Shown here: positions 18,301 to 26,409 of the stretch, piece after piece
Layout of the letters: each line of letters opens with the position of its first letter
How positions within the stretch are numbered: the stretch's first letter is position 1
DNA from: Paenibacillus glycanilyticus
Lineage (GTDB): Bacteria; Bacillota; Bacilli; Paenibacillales; Paenibacillaceae
Length of the DNA: 64,000 bases
NCBI RefSeq assembly: GCF_023715145.1
Contig: NZ_JAMBNP010000002.1
Coordinates: forward strand, 372,001 to 436,000
Direction of reading: 5' to 3'
The notes under the pieces: model-generated
The model's database searches: none
Seen by the model: the letters and a program-made list of their open reading frames with translations, nothing else
What the model was told of the DNA's origin: nothing
Program-made: the position numbers and the translations under genes

Positions 18301-19903
18301 TACGGATCAGAAGATCCGCACGTTAATGCATGATCCGGTATACCGGTTAAGCATCGCCTGGCAGAACACCGGCTATAATCAGCCTCCGCATACAAGCTTC
18401 TATCTGGGCAACGGAATGGAAGCGCCGGATGCGCCAAACATGTATCTCGTACAAGCGCCCGTTACTTCCGTTAACGGCGTATCGCTTAACAAATATGCCC
18501 TCAGCTACAAGGTTGGCGGGACAGAAACCTTAACGGCGACGGTAAATCCGGAGGATGCCGCTAATAAACAGGTAACGTGGTCATCCAGCAATACAGCTGT
18601 TGCTACGGTGAATGCTTCCGGGGTTGTGACGGCCGTCGGTGCAGGTACGGCTAATGTTACGGCAACTACGGAAGACGGTCATCGCATCGCCACGGCTGTC
18701 GTGACCGTAACAACAGCCGGCGGCGGTACGACACAGCCGGATACGCCTTCAACGGGAACAACGGGTTCCGTGACGGTTCAAGACGGTCAGATAACGGTCG
18801 AGTCTAGCGCGGATGCATCCGGCAACGTTGCCGTTTCGATTAAAGACCAGGATATTCAAAAGGCATTGGCGCAAGACAATGATCAGCTGCTCGATATAAG
18901 GGTAAAACCGGGTGCGGGAACAAAATCCGTTACGGTAGATACTCCTGTTCGCGGCGCGCATCATATTCGGATTGCTTCCGGACTTGCGACCTTTACGGTA
19001 AGCGGAGAGCTGCTCACGGAGAAGTCGGCCTCCAAACTTCAAGTGAAGGTATCGAAGGTCGAGGACAACCAGCTGTCCGCCGAGGCGAAAAAACAGCTGG
19101 GCGGTCATGCGGTGTACGATATCGAAGTCAGTCTGGACGGTGTTAAGCTGACGGATCTGAAGCCGGGAAGCATTCAATTGGCTATTCCCTATGTATTAGG
19201 AGACAAAGAGGATCCGAATCAAGTGGTCGTCTATTACGTGAATGCAAACGGTCAGCTTGAAGTCGTTAAGAACGCCAGATACAACAAAGCGACGGGTATG
19301 GCGGAGTTTACGCCAGCTCACCTGAGCAAGTACAGTGCGGCTAATGCGGGTCTCTCCTTCTCCGATCTTGCTAAAGCAGCCTGGGCAAAAGACAGCGTTC
19401 TATTCCTCGCCGCGAGAGAAGTTATTCAAGGGGTTGGAGCAGGGAAGTTTGAGCCTAACAGCCATGTGACGCGCGCGGCATTCCTGAAAATGCTGATGGG
19501 TGCATTAGAGCTGAACGATCCGGCAGCAACAGGAACGTTTACGGATGTGTCAAGCGGCGCTTGGTATGCGGAGTCGGTATTTAGCGCACAGAAGCTGGGG
19601 ATTGTAAACGGCAAGCCTGATGGCAGCTTTGGCGTGAACGATGATATTACCCGCGAAGAGATGGCGGTGATGATTTACCGTGCGGCTCAGCTGGTTAAGC
19701 TTGATCTGGCCGGCGATTCTGCGGTGAAGCCATTCCTTGACCAAAGTAAAATCAGCAGCTATGCTTCGGAAGCCGTACAGTCGATCTATAAAGCCGGACT
19801 GATTCAAGGAATGGGTGATGGCAGCTTTAAACCTCAGGGGGATGCAACTAGAGCGGAGGCTGCTCAGCTCATATATAACCTGTTTACGAAGGTGAACGGG
19901 TAA
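15374..19903 (+). CDS. S-layer-anchored rhamnogalacturonan lyase (PL11)
   Basis: This very large secreted enzyme (1509 residues) would cut the rhamnogalacturonan I backbone of pectin by beta-elimination at the cell surface. Order of parts: signal peptide ending TPAFA (residue 35); a beta-sandwich-like region (40-225); a cadherin-like sandwich (229-325); a fibronectin III domain (327-420); the PL11 beta-propeller (about 422-1027) with Ca-binding-type repeats such as DLDGDGDYE, DLDGDGKAE and DVDADGKDE; a Big_2 domain (1030-1115); a linker and sandwich; and three SLH repeats (about 1330-1505). ATG 15374 is chosen because GGAGG lies 9 bases upstream. SLH repeats anchor it to the wall. It stands alone between terminators, far from the GH88 locus. 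Confidence 0.93.
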   Translation: MLAARKNYSTAWTKLLIICMLSTFLIPLNMTPAFAADSAVVKEDFSAYPVGALTIGSGNNWTKEGTAPAVEVVNNADTSKQYAAISHDLTGSSYFGQRFAPQTGGMILQFDLNMPTSKGGTFWVMEGKVNATNAAVTRMVMDGGVFKLQNGPTLVTYDTTHWYRFTMIYNIPQKKYALSIQDLNTGDTVTSNENFYSARERISSFGFFTNAGGGRYNLANIQVTALDLALSNVQLSAGEYAPNFSFDPTNNNYNIDVPYSSNSLTVTPTASHAAGVRLKVGDSDVESGSAAEVPLSGASSSVEITVASKDYPDVARTYTIAVHKLDKAPVVTDLAAEGQDGKVLIGWKAPIDPAYKEANIYKVNGDGSETLAASVPKGTYIAAVNGLENGTEYSFNLKAVYEYEGEEITESAPVTIKAKPQLLPARQMEDLGRGLVAIGQDDHVFLSWRLLGTEPDNIGFNVYRDRVKINSAPVQSSTNYVDEEGRADSSYYVRAVLNGTEQEPSETVQPWNASYLNVPLDKPADGVTSAAEAYSYRANDASVGDLDGDGDYEIVLKWDPSNSKDNSQSGITGNTYLDAYQMDGTRLWRIDMGPNIRSGAHYLHPMVYDLDGDGKAEIAARTADGTIDGTGTVIGDAAADYRNSGGYVLEGPEFFTIFEGATGKALATEDYDPPRGNIGDWGDTYGNRIDRFGAAIAYLDGVRPSLILQRGYYTRMVLVAYNWRDGELSKLWKYDSPAQSYGQGNHQLSVADVDADGKDEIVTGNSAINEDGTLLWSTNYGHGDAMHLGDLNPSHLGLELWTVHEETGAPYSATMIDARTGQALYGQPQVGADTGRGLSADVDPRYKGEESWAIDATKSGATESNMNGFMFNSEGTKISTQIPTSNFAIWWDGDLSRELLDHDWNASTGNGVPKIDKWDYENNSLDRLETFTGTYSNNGTKGNPSLQADLLGDWREEVVVRTEDSSALRIYSTTDVTDQKIRTLMHDPVYRLSIAWQNTGYNQPPHTSFYLGNGMEAPDAPNMYLVQAPVTSVNGVSLNKYALSYKVGGTETLTATVNPEDAANKQVTWSSSNTAVATVNASGVVTAVGAGTANVTATTEDGHRIATAVVTVTTAGGGTTQPDTPSTGTTGSVTVQDGQITVESSADASGNVAVSIKDQDIQKALAQDNDQLLDIRVKPGAGTKSVTVDTPVRGAHHIRIASGLATFTVSGELLTEKSASKLQVKVSKVEDNQLSAEAKKQLGGHAVYDIEVSLDGVKLTDLKPGSIQLAIPYVLGDKEDPNQVVVYYVNANGQLEVVKNARYNKATGMAEFTPAHLSKYSAANAGLSFSDLAKAAWAKDSVLFLAAREVIQGVGAGKFEPNSHVTRAAFLKMLMGALELNDPAATGTFTDVSSGAWYAESVFSAQKLGIVNGKPDGSFGVNDDITREEMAVMIYRAAQLVKLDLAGDSAVKPFLDQSKISSYASEAVQSIYKAGLIQGMGDGSFKPQGDATRAEAAQLIYNLFTKVNG

Positions 19904-19923
19904 AGAAAAATATATCGAAAGAA

Positions 19924-19956
19924 AAAAAGGTGAGCCGCTAAGGACTCACCTTTTTC
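19924..19956. terminator. Bidirectional terminator, PL11 gene / aconitase gene
   Basis: AAAAAGGTGAG pairs with CTCACCTTTTT around a 10-base loop, giving T-runs on both strands between two convergent genes. Confidence 0.9.
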
Positions 19957-19970
19957 TTATAAGGAATGAA

Positions 19971-22679
19971 TTAGTTCTTGATCATTTGACGCAGAACGGT
20001 TTGCAGGATGCCGCCGTTACGGTAGTAGTCAACGTCCACGAGGGAGTCGAGGCGTACGATAACTTTGAACTCAAGCTGCGAGCCGTCTTCTTTTGTCGCA
20101 ATAACCGAAACCAGGTCGCCAGGCTGAACATCGTTCGTCAGACCAACGATATCGAAGGTCTCGAAGCCTGTCAGACCAAGCGCCTGCCAGCCTTGGCCAG
20201 CTTGGAATTGGAGCGGAAGAACGCCCATGCCAACCAGGTTGGAACGGTGGATACGCTCGAAGCTCTCTGTAATAACGGCTTTAACGCCGAGGAGGAACGT
20301 ACCTTTAGCTGCCCAGTCACGGGAGCTGCCCGTACCGTACTCTTTACCGCCGAGTACAACCAGGTTCGTTTTGTCCGCTTGGTATTTCATCGAAGCATCG
20401 TATACGGAAGTCACTTCGCCGGTAGGCTGGTAAGTCGAGAAGCCGCCTTCTGTGCCTGGTGCCATGTGGTTGCGGATACGGATGTTCGCGAATGTACCGC
20501 GAACCATAACTTCGTGATGACCGCGGCGGGAGCCGTAGGAGTTGAAGTCTTTCTTCTCAACGCCGTTAGCGATCAGATATTTACCGCCTGGAGCATCTGG
20601 ACGGATGCTGCCTGCAGGCGAGATATGGTCCGTTGTAACCGAGTCGCCGAGAGCAAGCAGAGTTTTCGCTGCTTTGATGTCTTCAACGTCGCGGATGCCG
20701 TCAGCAAGGCTGTCGAAGAACGGCGGGTTAGCGATGTAAGTGGATTTTGGATCCCACTCGTACAGTTCGCCTTCCGGTACCGGAATCGCGTTCCAACGCT
20801 CGTTTTGCGTGTATACATTCTCGTATTTTGCACGGAACATTTCCGGGGACAGCGAAGCGCTCATCGCGTCGGCGATTTCTTGGTTCGTTGGCCAGATGTC
20901 TTTCAGGAAGACAGGCTCGCCTTGCGGATCGAAGCCGATTGGCTCGCTAGCAAAGTCGATGTTAACCGTACCAGCCAGCGCGTAAGCAACAACAAGCGGC
21001 GGCGATGCCAGGTAGTTCGCTTTGATTTGCGCGTGGATACGGCCTTCAAAGTTACGGTTACCGGACAATACGGCAGCAACCGTCATGTCGTTGTCGGCGA
21101 TTGCTTGGCTTACGTCTTCAGGCAATGGACCGGAGTTACCGATACAGGTTGCGCAGCCGTAACCGGCAACGTGGAAGCCAAGTGCTTCGAGGGACTCGAG
21201 CAGGCCAGCTTTTACGAGGTAGTCGGTAACAACCAGGGAGCCTGGAGTCAGGGAGCTCTTCACGTATTCAGGCTTAACGAGACCGCGAGCGACAGCTTTT
21301 TTCGCAACAAGGCCCGCGCCTACCATTACGCTAGGGTTGGAAGTATTCGTACAGGAAGTGATAGCGGCCAGAACGACTGCGCCAGCTTTCATTTCGCTTA
21401 CTTTACCGTTAGCGTGGTTGATTGTAACAACTTCGTCCGTTTTCTCGTCAGTCAGGCCATAGCCGCCTTTGTCGACCGGCTTGCGAACGATTTCGTTCCA
21501 AGCATCCTTCATCGAAGTCAGCTCGATACGGTCTTGCGGACGTTTAGGACCGGCAAGGGAAGGAACAACCGTCGACAGGTCGAGTTCAACCACTTCAGTG
21601 AAGACAGGGTCCGGAGTTGCGTCCGTACGGAACATGTCTTGGGCTTTGTAGTAAGCTTCAACCAGCTCGATTTGCTCTTCCGTACGGCCAGTTGCGCGCA
21701 AGAAGTCGAGTGTAGTAGCGTCAACCGGGAAGAAGCCGATTGTTGCGCCGTACTCAGGAGCCATGTTGGCAACCGTTGCACGGTCAGGAAGGCTGATGTT
21801 GGACAAGCCGGAGCCGAAGAACTCGACGAATTTGCCGACAACGCCTTTTTTGCGAAGCATTTGAGTGATAGTCAGGGCAAGGTCAGTCGCCGTTGCGCCT
21901 TCTGCCAGACTGCCAGTCAGTTTGAAACCGATAACTTCCGGAGTTACGAAGTAAAGCGGTTGGCCAAGCATGCCAGCTTCCGCCTCGATACCGCCAACGC
22001 CCCAGCCAACGATACCAAGACCGTTGATCATCGTCGTATGGGAGTCGGTACCTACGAGGGAATCCGGGAATACGAAGGTTTCGCCGTCAACTGTTTTTGT
22101 AGCGGCAACGGATGCCAGGTACTCAAGGTTAACTTGGTGAACGATACCCGTATCCGGCGGTACAGCACGGAAATTATCGAATGCCGTTTGTGCCCAACGG
22201 AAGAAGCGGTAGCGCTCTGCGTTCCGTTCGAATTCGATACGTTGGTTGATTTCAAGCGCGTCCGGGGAACCGAATGCGTCAACCATGACCGAGTGGTCGA
22301 TTACGAGATCGACAGGTACAAGCGGGTTGATTTTTTTAGGGTCGCCGCCGGCTTTTTTAACCGTTTCGCGCATTGCCGCAAGGTCAACGACAACCGGTAC
22401 GCCGGTCAAGTCCTGCAGAACGATACGGGATGGGATGAAAGGAATTTCTTTGTCATCGCGGTTAGCCGCCCAGTCAGCGAGTTGTTTAACATGCTCTTTT
22501 GTAATGGCACGGCCGTCGAATTGACGAACAGCGCCTTCGAGCAATACTTTGATCGAAAATGGAAGTTTGGAAATGTCACCTAGTCCTTGGTTTTCAAGTC
22601 CTTGTAGGCTGTAGTAAGCATACGACTTACCGCCGACTTCCAGGCTGGACCGTACGGAGTAGTGGTCTTGATTTGCCAT
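19971..22679 (-). CDS. acnA: Aconitate hydratase A
   Basis: This TCA-cycle enzyme isomerises citrate and isocitrate using a 4Fe-4S cluster. The 902-residue length and motifs match the AcnA/CitB type: the cluster cysteines in [11 protein letters not shown] and [13 protein letters not shown], and the late SSRDWAAKG substrate motif. ATG 22679 follows AAGGAGG. In Bacillus the protein also binds RNA when the cluster is lost, a known family trait not testable here. The leader carries an inverted repeat at 22720-22736. A shadow reading frame of 865 codons on the other strand is a codon-bias artefact. Confidence 0.97.
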   Translation of the reverse strand: MANQDHYSVRSSLEVGGKSYAYYSLQGLENQGLGDISKLPFSIKVLLEGAVRQFDGRAITKEHVKQLADWAANRDDKEIPFIPSRIVLQDLTGVPVVVDLAAMRETVKKAGGDPKKINPLVPVDLVIDHSVMVDAFGSPDALEINQRIEFERNAERYRFFRWAQTAFDNFRAVPPDTGIVHQVNLEYLASVAATKTVDGETFVFPDSLVGTDSHTTMINGLGIVGWGVGGIEAEAGMLGQPLYFVTPEVIGFKLTGSLAEGATATDLALTITQMLRKKGVVGKFVEFFGSGLSNISLPDRATVANMAPEYGATIGFFPVDATTLDFLRATGRTEEQIELVEAYYKAQDMFRTDATPDPVFTEVVELDLSTVVPSLAGPKRPQDRIELTSMKDAWNEIVRKPVDKGGYGLTDEKTDEVVTINHANGKVSEMKAGAVVLAAITSCTNTSNPSVMVGAGLVAKKAVARGLVKPEYVKSSLTPGSLVVTDYLVKAGLLESLEALGFHVAGYGCATCIGNSGPLPEDVSQAIADNDMTVAAVLSGNRNFEGRIHAQIKANYLASPPLVVAYALAGTVNIDFASEPIGFDPQGEPVFLKDIWPTNQEIADAMSASLSPEMFRAKYENVYTQNERWNAIPVPEGELYEWDPKSTYIANPPFFDSLADGIRDVEDIKAAKTLLALGDSVTTDHISPAGSIRPDAPGGKYLIANGVEKKDFNSYGSRRGHHEVMVRGTFANIRIRNHMAPGTEGGFSTYQPTGEVTSVYDASMKYQADKTNLVVLGGKEYGTGSSRDWAAKGTFLLGVKAVITESFERIHRSNLVGMGVLPLQFQAGQGWQALGLTGFETFDIVGLTNDVQPGDLVSVIATKEDGSQLEFKVIVRLDSLVDVDYYRNGGILQTVLRQMIKN

Positions 22680-22719
22680 GTTCGGGTATTCCTCCTTGAA
22701 TGGTGTTGACGATTTTGTT

Positions 22720-22736
22720 GTTTCATTCTGTGAAAC
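22720..22736. promoter_or_regulatory. Inverted repeat in the aconitase leader
   Basis: GTTTCA-TTCTG-TGAAAC is a perfect 6-bp dyad located between the acnA promoter and its ribosome binding site. It could be an operator or an RNA hairpin; it does not match the ATAA-N7-TTAT CcpC box. Confidence 0.4.
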
Positions 22737-22762
22737 TCTATTTCAAAAATCGTTATGTCTTT

Positions 22763-22791
22763 ATTATAGCTTGTGATGTGAGGTTCGTAAA
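22763..22791 (-). promoter_or_regulatory. Candidate acnA promoter
   Basis: On the minus strand TTTACG (22791-22786) and TATAAT (22768-22763) have a 17-base spacer, giving a leader of about 75 bases before the ATG. Confidence 0.6.
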
Positions 22792-22951
22792 GCGGATTCA
22801 GACAGACATTGGCGGAAATTCACGGTTTTTCGTATAGGGAATGGGATGAAGGAGCAGTTACTTTTGAGCAGTCACTTCCTATTCTATAGAAGATGCGATA
22901 GAACTTCGGTATAATGGACATGATGTCATTGTGAAAAGGAGAGAGTGAAAC

Positions 22952-23971
22952 ATGACTACAACGAAAAAGCTTGGCAACGTCAAGCTGTCTATATTAGATC
23001 TTGCGCCAATTGTAGAGGGCTCCACCGCCTCGGACGCCTTGCGCAACAGTTTGGATCTTGCTCAGCACGCCGAGAAATGGGGCTATACCCGCTATTGGGT
23101 AGCCGAGCATCATAGTATGCCGGGTATTGCAAGCTCGGCAACTTCATTAGTAATTGGGCATATCGCGGGCGGCACTTCAACGATTCGGGTAGGATCCGGC
23201 GGGATCATGCTTCCGAATCATGCACCGCTGGTTATTGCGGAGCAGTTCGGCACGCTGGAATCGCTCTATCCCGGACGAATTGATCTGGGTCTTGGCCGTG
23301 CGCCGGGCAGTGACCGGCAGACGATGATGGCGCTGCGCCGTGACTTGTACGGCGGAGAGAATTTCCCGGAAATGCTGGAGGAGCTGCGCGCCTTCTTCAA
23401 AGGTCCGGAGTCGGAGAAAGCGGTTCGTGCCGTACCGGGCGAAGGCTTGGATGTGCCGATCTGGCTCCTTGGTTCGAGCGATTTCAGCGCAAGGTTGGCA
23501 GGGCAGCTTGGCTTGCCGTTTGGCTTCGCCAGCCATTTCTCGCCGGACTTTACGCTGCCGGCATTGGATATTTACCGCAGCAGCTTCAAGCCTTCGGTAT
23601 ATTTGGATCAGCCGTATGCCATGGTAGGCGTGAACGCGATCGCAACGGAAACGGATGAGCATGCGGAATGGCTCGGAACAACGCTGGAGCAGCAGTTCCT
23701 GAATCTGATCCGCGGAGGCGTGCCAAGAAAGATTCAGCCGCCGGCTGATCTGGAAGGCTTCGCGAATCCGTACGAGCTGTCGGCTGTTCGCAATCAGCTT
23801 CGTACGGCAATCAAGGGAAGTCCGCAGACGGTCGAAGCTAAGCTGAACGCTTTTATTGAACAGACGCAAGCCGATGAAGTGATCATTAACACGGCGATCT
23901 ATGATCATCAAGAGCGCCTGAAATCCTACGAGCTGATTGCGCAGCTCGGATTAATCGGCAGCAAGGGATAA
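22952..23971 (+). CDS. Luciferase-like flavin-dependent monooxygenase
   Basis: This 339-residue protein is an LLM-class oxidoreductase of the MsnO8/YtmO-like group, a TIM-barrel enzyme using FMNH2. Typical segments are [17 protein letters not shown] near residues 50-66, [12 protein letters not shown] near 76-88, and [13 protein letters not shown] near 111-123. The ATG at 22952 is preceded by AAAGGAGAGAG. A TATAAT box sits at 22910 without a clear -35. The substrate is unknown. It is a single-gene unit ending in a hairpin terminator. Confidence 0.88.
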   Translation: MTTTKKLGNVKLSILDLAPIVEGSTASDALRNSLDLAQHAEKWGYTRYWVAEHHSMPGIASSATSLVIGHIAGGTSTIRVGSGGIMLPNHAPLVIAEQFGTLESLYPGRIDLGLGRAPGSDRQTMMALRRDLYGGENFPEMLEELRAFFKGPESEKAVRAVPGEGLDVPIWLLGSSDFSARLAGQLGLPFGFASHFSPDFTLPALDIYRSSFKPSVYLDQPYAMVGVNAIATETDEHAEWLGTTLEQQFLNLIRGGVPRKIQPPADLEGFANPYELSAVRNQLRTAIKGSPQTVEAKLNAFIEQTQADEVIINTAIYDHQERLKSYELIAQLGLIGSKG

Positions 23972-23977
23972 GCGGGA

Positions 23978-24001
23978 GAGCAGCCTTAGGGCTGCTCTTT
24001 T
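23978..24001 (+). terminator. Terminator after the luciferase-like gene
   Basis: GAGCAGCC-TTAG-GGCTGCTC is a perfect 8-bp stem followed by TTTT. Confidence 0.82.
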
Positions 24002-24067
24002 GGAGTTTGCCGAAGGCTTAACGATGTCCGGCATCGCCAAGGTGCTGGAATCAGCCGCTTGAGCAGA

Positions 24068-24104
24068 AAAAAAGACGAGGCAGGGATACCTGCTTCGTCT
24101 TTTT
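24068..24104. terminator. Bidirectional terminator at the end of fabV
   Basis: AAAAGACGAGGCAGG (24070-24084) pairs with CCTGCTTCGTCTTTT (24089-24103) with one mismatch. T-runs on both strands suit the leftward fabV gene and read-through from the left. Confidence 0.87.
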
Positions 24105-24115
24105 GCATTTTTATA

Positions 24116-25306
24116 TTAGCGGAGGTTCGGAACGTCTACTTCCGGGCTCGTATCCGCTTCATAATCGACACCGTCGGTTTCGAAGCCGAACAGCTGGAAG
24201 AACTCGCGGCGATAGCCCTCGAGATCGGACAATTCGTATACGTTCTCCGTCGTAATCTCGCTCCACAGCTTGTCTACTTCTGCCTGCACGTCTTCGCGCA
24301 TTTCCCAGTCATCCATGCGGATGAGACCTTTTTCGTCAACCGGCGTAGGGCCGTCGATATACAGGCGGGTTGCGAACATGCGGTACATTTGCTCGATGCA
24401 GCCTTCGTGGATGCCTTTTTCCTTCATGACTTTGAAGAGGGCCGAGATGTACAAAGGAACGACTGGAATCGCAGAGCTTGATTGGGTAACCAATGCTTTG
24501 GCGACGGCGACGTAAGCGCGTCCGCCAATTGGCGACAGCTGCTCGGTCAGGCGTTGAGCCGTTACTTCGAGATCGTTTTTCGCGCGGCCGATTGTGCCGT
24601 CACGGTATACCGCATGCGTAATTTCCGGACCAACGTAAGAGTAAGCAATCGTTGTTGCGCCTTCAGACAGAACACCTGCCGCCTCCAGCGCGTCCATCCA
24701 CATTTGCCAGTCCTCGCCGCCCATAACGGTAATCGTTTGGCTGATTTCATCTTCCGTAGCCGGTTCGATCGTTGCTTCCGTAACAACGCCGTTGTGGAAG
24801 TTAACCGTTTTGTTCGAATAGGTTTGGCCGATTGGCTTGATAACGGAGTTAAACACTTCGCCCGTTGTCGGATGAACACGGCGCGGTGCTGCAACACTGT
24901 ACACAACCAGGTCAACAGAGCCAAGCTCCGTGCGGATTAGGTCAATCGTTCTTGCTTTGGTCTCATCGGAGAAAGCATCGCCGGAGAGGCTGAACGATTT
25001 CAAGCCGGCTTCTGCAGCAGCTTTCTCGAACGCCGCGGAGTTATACCAGCCTGGCTTCGCCGTACGGGAGCCTTCAGCTCCTTTGCTGGTGAATACGCCT
25101 ACCGTGCTGGCGCCGGCACCAAACGAAGCTACGATGCGGGATGCCAGACCATAACCTGTGGATGCGCCGATGACCAGCACATTGCGAGGGCCGGAGATTT
25201 TGGGCTGAGACTGCACATATTCGACTTGACGCTGTACTTGCTCTGCGCATCCAACGGGATGGGCGGTTGTGCAAATAAAGCCGCGAGATTTCGGTTTAAT
25301 GATCAT
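24116..25306 (-). CDS. fabV: Trans-2-enoyl-ACP/CoA reductase FabV
   Basis: FabV reduces trans-2-enoyl-ACP or -CoA with NADH in the last step of fatty-acid elongation and is naturally insensitive to triclosan. The 396-residue length is typical. The nucleotide motif VIGASTGYGLASRI lies around residues 46-60, and the FabV signature Tyr-X8-Lys is present as YRDGTIGRAK near residue 235. ATG 25306 was chosen by family alignment and AAAGGA upstream. It is a monocistronic unit. Whether another enoyl reductase exists elsewhere cannot be seen. Confidence 0.95.
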   Translation of the reverse strand: MIIKPKSRGFICTTAHPVGCAEQVQRQVEYVQSQPKISGPRNVLVIGASTGYGLASRIVASFGAGASTVGVFTSKGAEGSRTAKPGWYNSAAFEKAAAEAGLKSFSLSGDAFSDETKARTIDLIRTELGSVDLVVYSVAAPRRVHPTTGEVFNSVIKPIGQTYSNKTVNFHNGVVTEATIEPATEDEISQTITVMGGEDWQMWMDALEAAGVLSEGATTIAYSYVGPEITHAVYRDGTIGRAKNDLEVTAQRLTEQLSPIGGRAYVAVAKALVTQSSSAIPVVPLYISALFKVMKEKGIHEGCIEQMYRMFATRLYIDGPTPVDEKGLIRMDDWEMREDVQAEVDKLWSEITTENVYELSDLEGYRREFFQLFGFETDGVDYEADTSPEVDVPNLR

Positions 25307-25427
25307 ATGGTAAAATCCTTTCTTCATTAAAATCATAAGTATAGGTTCTATCAATATAACAAGCCATTTCTCATTTTACCGATTTTTAGCTCCAAAGGGA
25401 AGTTCACGCACAAATGAAATCACAAAA

Positions 25428-25477
25428 ACTAGGGCCAAGCCCATATTCGCAGCCGATGCTGCCGGGTTAGCCCTAGT
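25428..25477 (-). terminator. Terminator of the spore protein gene
   Basis: ACTAGGGC (25428-25435) pairs with GCCCTAGT (25470-25477), with GCCC/GGGT pairing inside. On the minus strand the stem is followed by TTTTTG. Confidence 0.75.
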
Positions 25478-25512
25478 CGAGTAAGTATTGTTCAGGTTTA
25501 AAACACGGCTTT

Positions 25513-25719
25513 CTAGAAGCGGCCGGCGATTTGCTGTTCGGCAAGCTGGACGAGACGTTTGGTAATCGATCCGCCTATGGAGCCCATGTCGCGCGTGGTC
25601 ATATTGCCGTAGTAGCCGTCAGCGGGAAGCTGAATGCCCAGCTCTTGCGCGATCTCGAACTTTAATTGTTCAAGCGCGGCGCGAGCTCCGGGTACTAACA
25701 AATTATTTCGGTTCGCCAT
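25513..25719 (-). CDS. Alpha/beta-type small acid-soluble spore protein
   Basis: This 68-residue protein is a DNA-coating SASP that protects spore DNA from UV and heat and is degraded by Gpr at germination. It contains the family segments [14 protein letters not shown] and [23 protein letters not shown]; the Gpr protease site region is in the first. TAGGAGG lies about 8 bases before the ATG. Its upstream region is made of the 68-bp palindromic tandem repeats, so its promoter, expected to be sigma-G type, must lie in or beyond them; I could not identify a convincing sigma-G site. Confidence 0.95.
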   Translation of the reverse strand: MANRNNLLVPGARAALEQLKFEIAQELGIQLPADGYYGNMTTRDMGSIGGSITKRLVQLAEQQIAGRF

Positions 25720-26095
25720 TGTTTTGGCCTCCTAAAAAGAATGATCACACAAATGGTCGGACTCGACCATTCATGATGATTCTTGCATCGTAAGCATGAG
25801 TTTAAAGAATGATCACACAAATGGTCGGACTCGACCATTCGTGATGATTCTTGCATCGTAAGCATGAGCTTAAAGAATGATCACACAAATGGTCGGACTC
25901 GACCATTCGTGATGATTCTTGCGTGGTCGTGATTAGACGGTTGGTGAAGTTATTATGCGATGCCGGGAAAAGGATTATACGTCATTTTCTCCTTATTTTA
26001 CCGATGATGTACGGTTTGAATATTGGGGTCATGACTGTAATCGGGCCAAGTTGCATAAACTGGATATATTCCATACTGTAGGAGACGTGATACAG
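25720..26095. other. 376-base gene-free stretch with tandem hairpins
   Basis: Between the spore protein gene and the phasin-like gene there is no supported coding sequence. The left part (25736-25927) is the tandem repeat block. The rest, to 26095, is a non-repetitive leader that is open in the phasin frame from 25955 but lacks family similarity or a ribosome site there. Confidence 0.6.
25736..25927. repeat. 68-bp tandem palindromic repeat, about 2.7 copies
   Basis: Units begin at 25741, 25809 and 25877, an exact 68-base period. Copies 1 and 2 differ by only about two bases, and copy 3 diverges after TTCTTGC. Each unit contains a large imperfect dyad: AAGAATGATCAC...AATGGTCG, the loop GACT, then CGACCATT...GATGATTCTT. 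An RNA from either strand would form stems of about 20 bp. No T-run follows, so they are not ordinary terminators. Confidence 0.9.
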
Positions 26096-26395
26096 ATGAA
26101 GGATTTGTTCGGAAGAGCCGTATCGTTTGGACTTGGATTTGCGGTGACAAGCAAGGAACAGGTCGAGAAGCTGGCGGAGGAATGGGTGCGAAAAGGGGAG
26201 ATAACGAAAGCCGAATCTTCCGTATACGTGGATGAGCTGCTTAAGAAAGGCGAAGAAACGCGCAACAAAATAGAAGAAATGATCCGTGACCGCGTGCAAT
26301 CCATCATCGGGGAGAAGTATGTAACAAGAGAGCAATACGAGCAGCTGGAGCAGCGGGTGGCTGCGCTGGAGCATAAAGAAACTCCCGTGGATTGA
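26096..26395 (+). CDS. Phasin-like / PHA-regulator coiled-coil protein
   Basis: This 99-residue protein resembles the small phasin-superfamily proteins of Bacillales (poly-3-hydroxyalkanoate granule-associated or PhaF-like). It has a hydrophobic start (FGRAVSFGLGFAVTS), a charged helical middle with EELLKKGEE-like repeats, and a C-terminal coiled coil (QYEQLEQRVAALEHK). ATG 26096 follows GGAG at 26081. It stands 14 bases before the ABC1 kinase gene, a frequent pairing in this group. Its molecular role is not established; a granule or membrane association is inferred. Confidence 0.75.
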   Translation: MKDLFGRAVSFGLGFAVTSKEQVEKLAEEWVRKGEITKAESSVYVDELLKKGEETRNKIEEMIRDRVQSIIGEKYVTREQYEQLEQRVAALEHKETPVD

Positions 26396-26409
26396 ACTGA
26401 GGCGGATGT

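Noticed and set aside
19986..22583. An 865-codon open frame on the plus strand opposite aconitase
   Set aside because: It lies exactly antisense to a conserved gene, has no ribosome site or family character, and reflects codon bias of acnA in the mirrored frame.
25736..25927. The 68-bp repeats as a CRISPR array or plasmid iterons
   Set aside because: There are fewer than three full units, no variable spacers, no cas or replication initiator gene, and each unit is a long palindrome.
25955..26095. An N-terminal extension of the phasin-like protein
   Set aside because: The frame is open, but there is no ribosome site at its start, and the family begins near the methionine at 26096, which has one.
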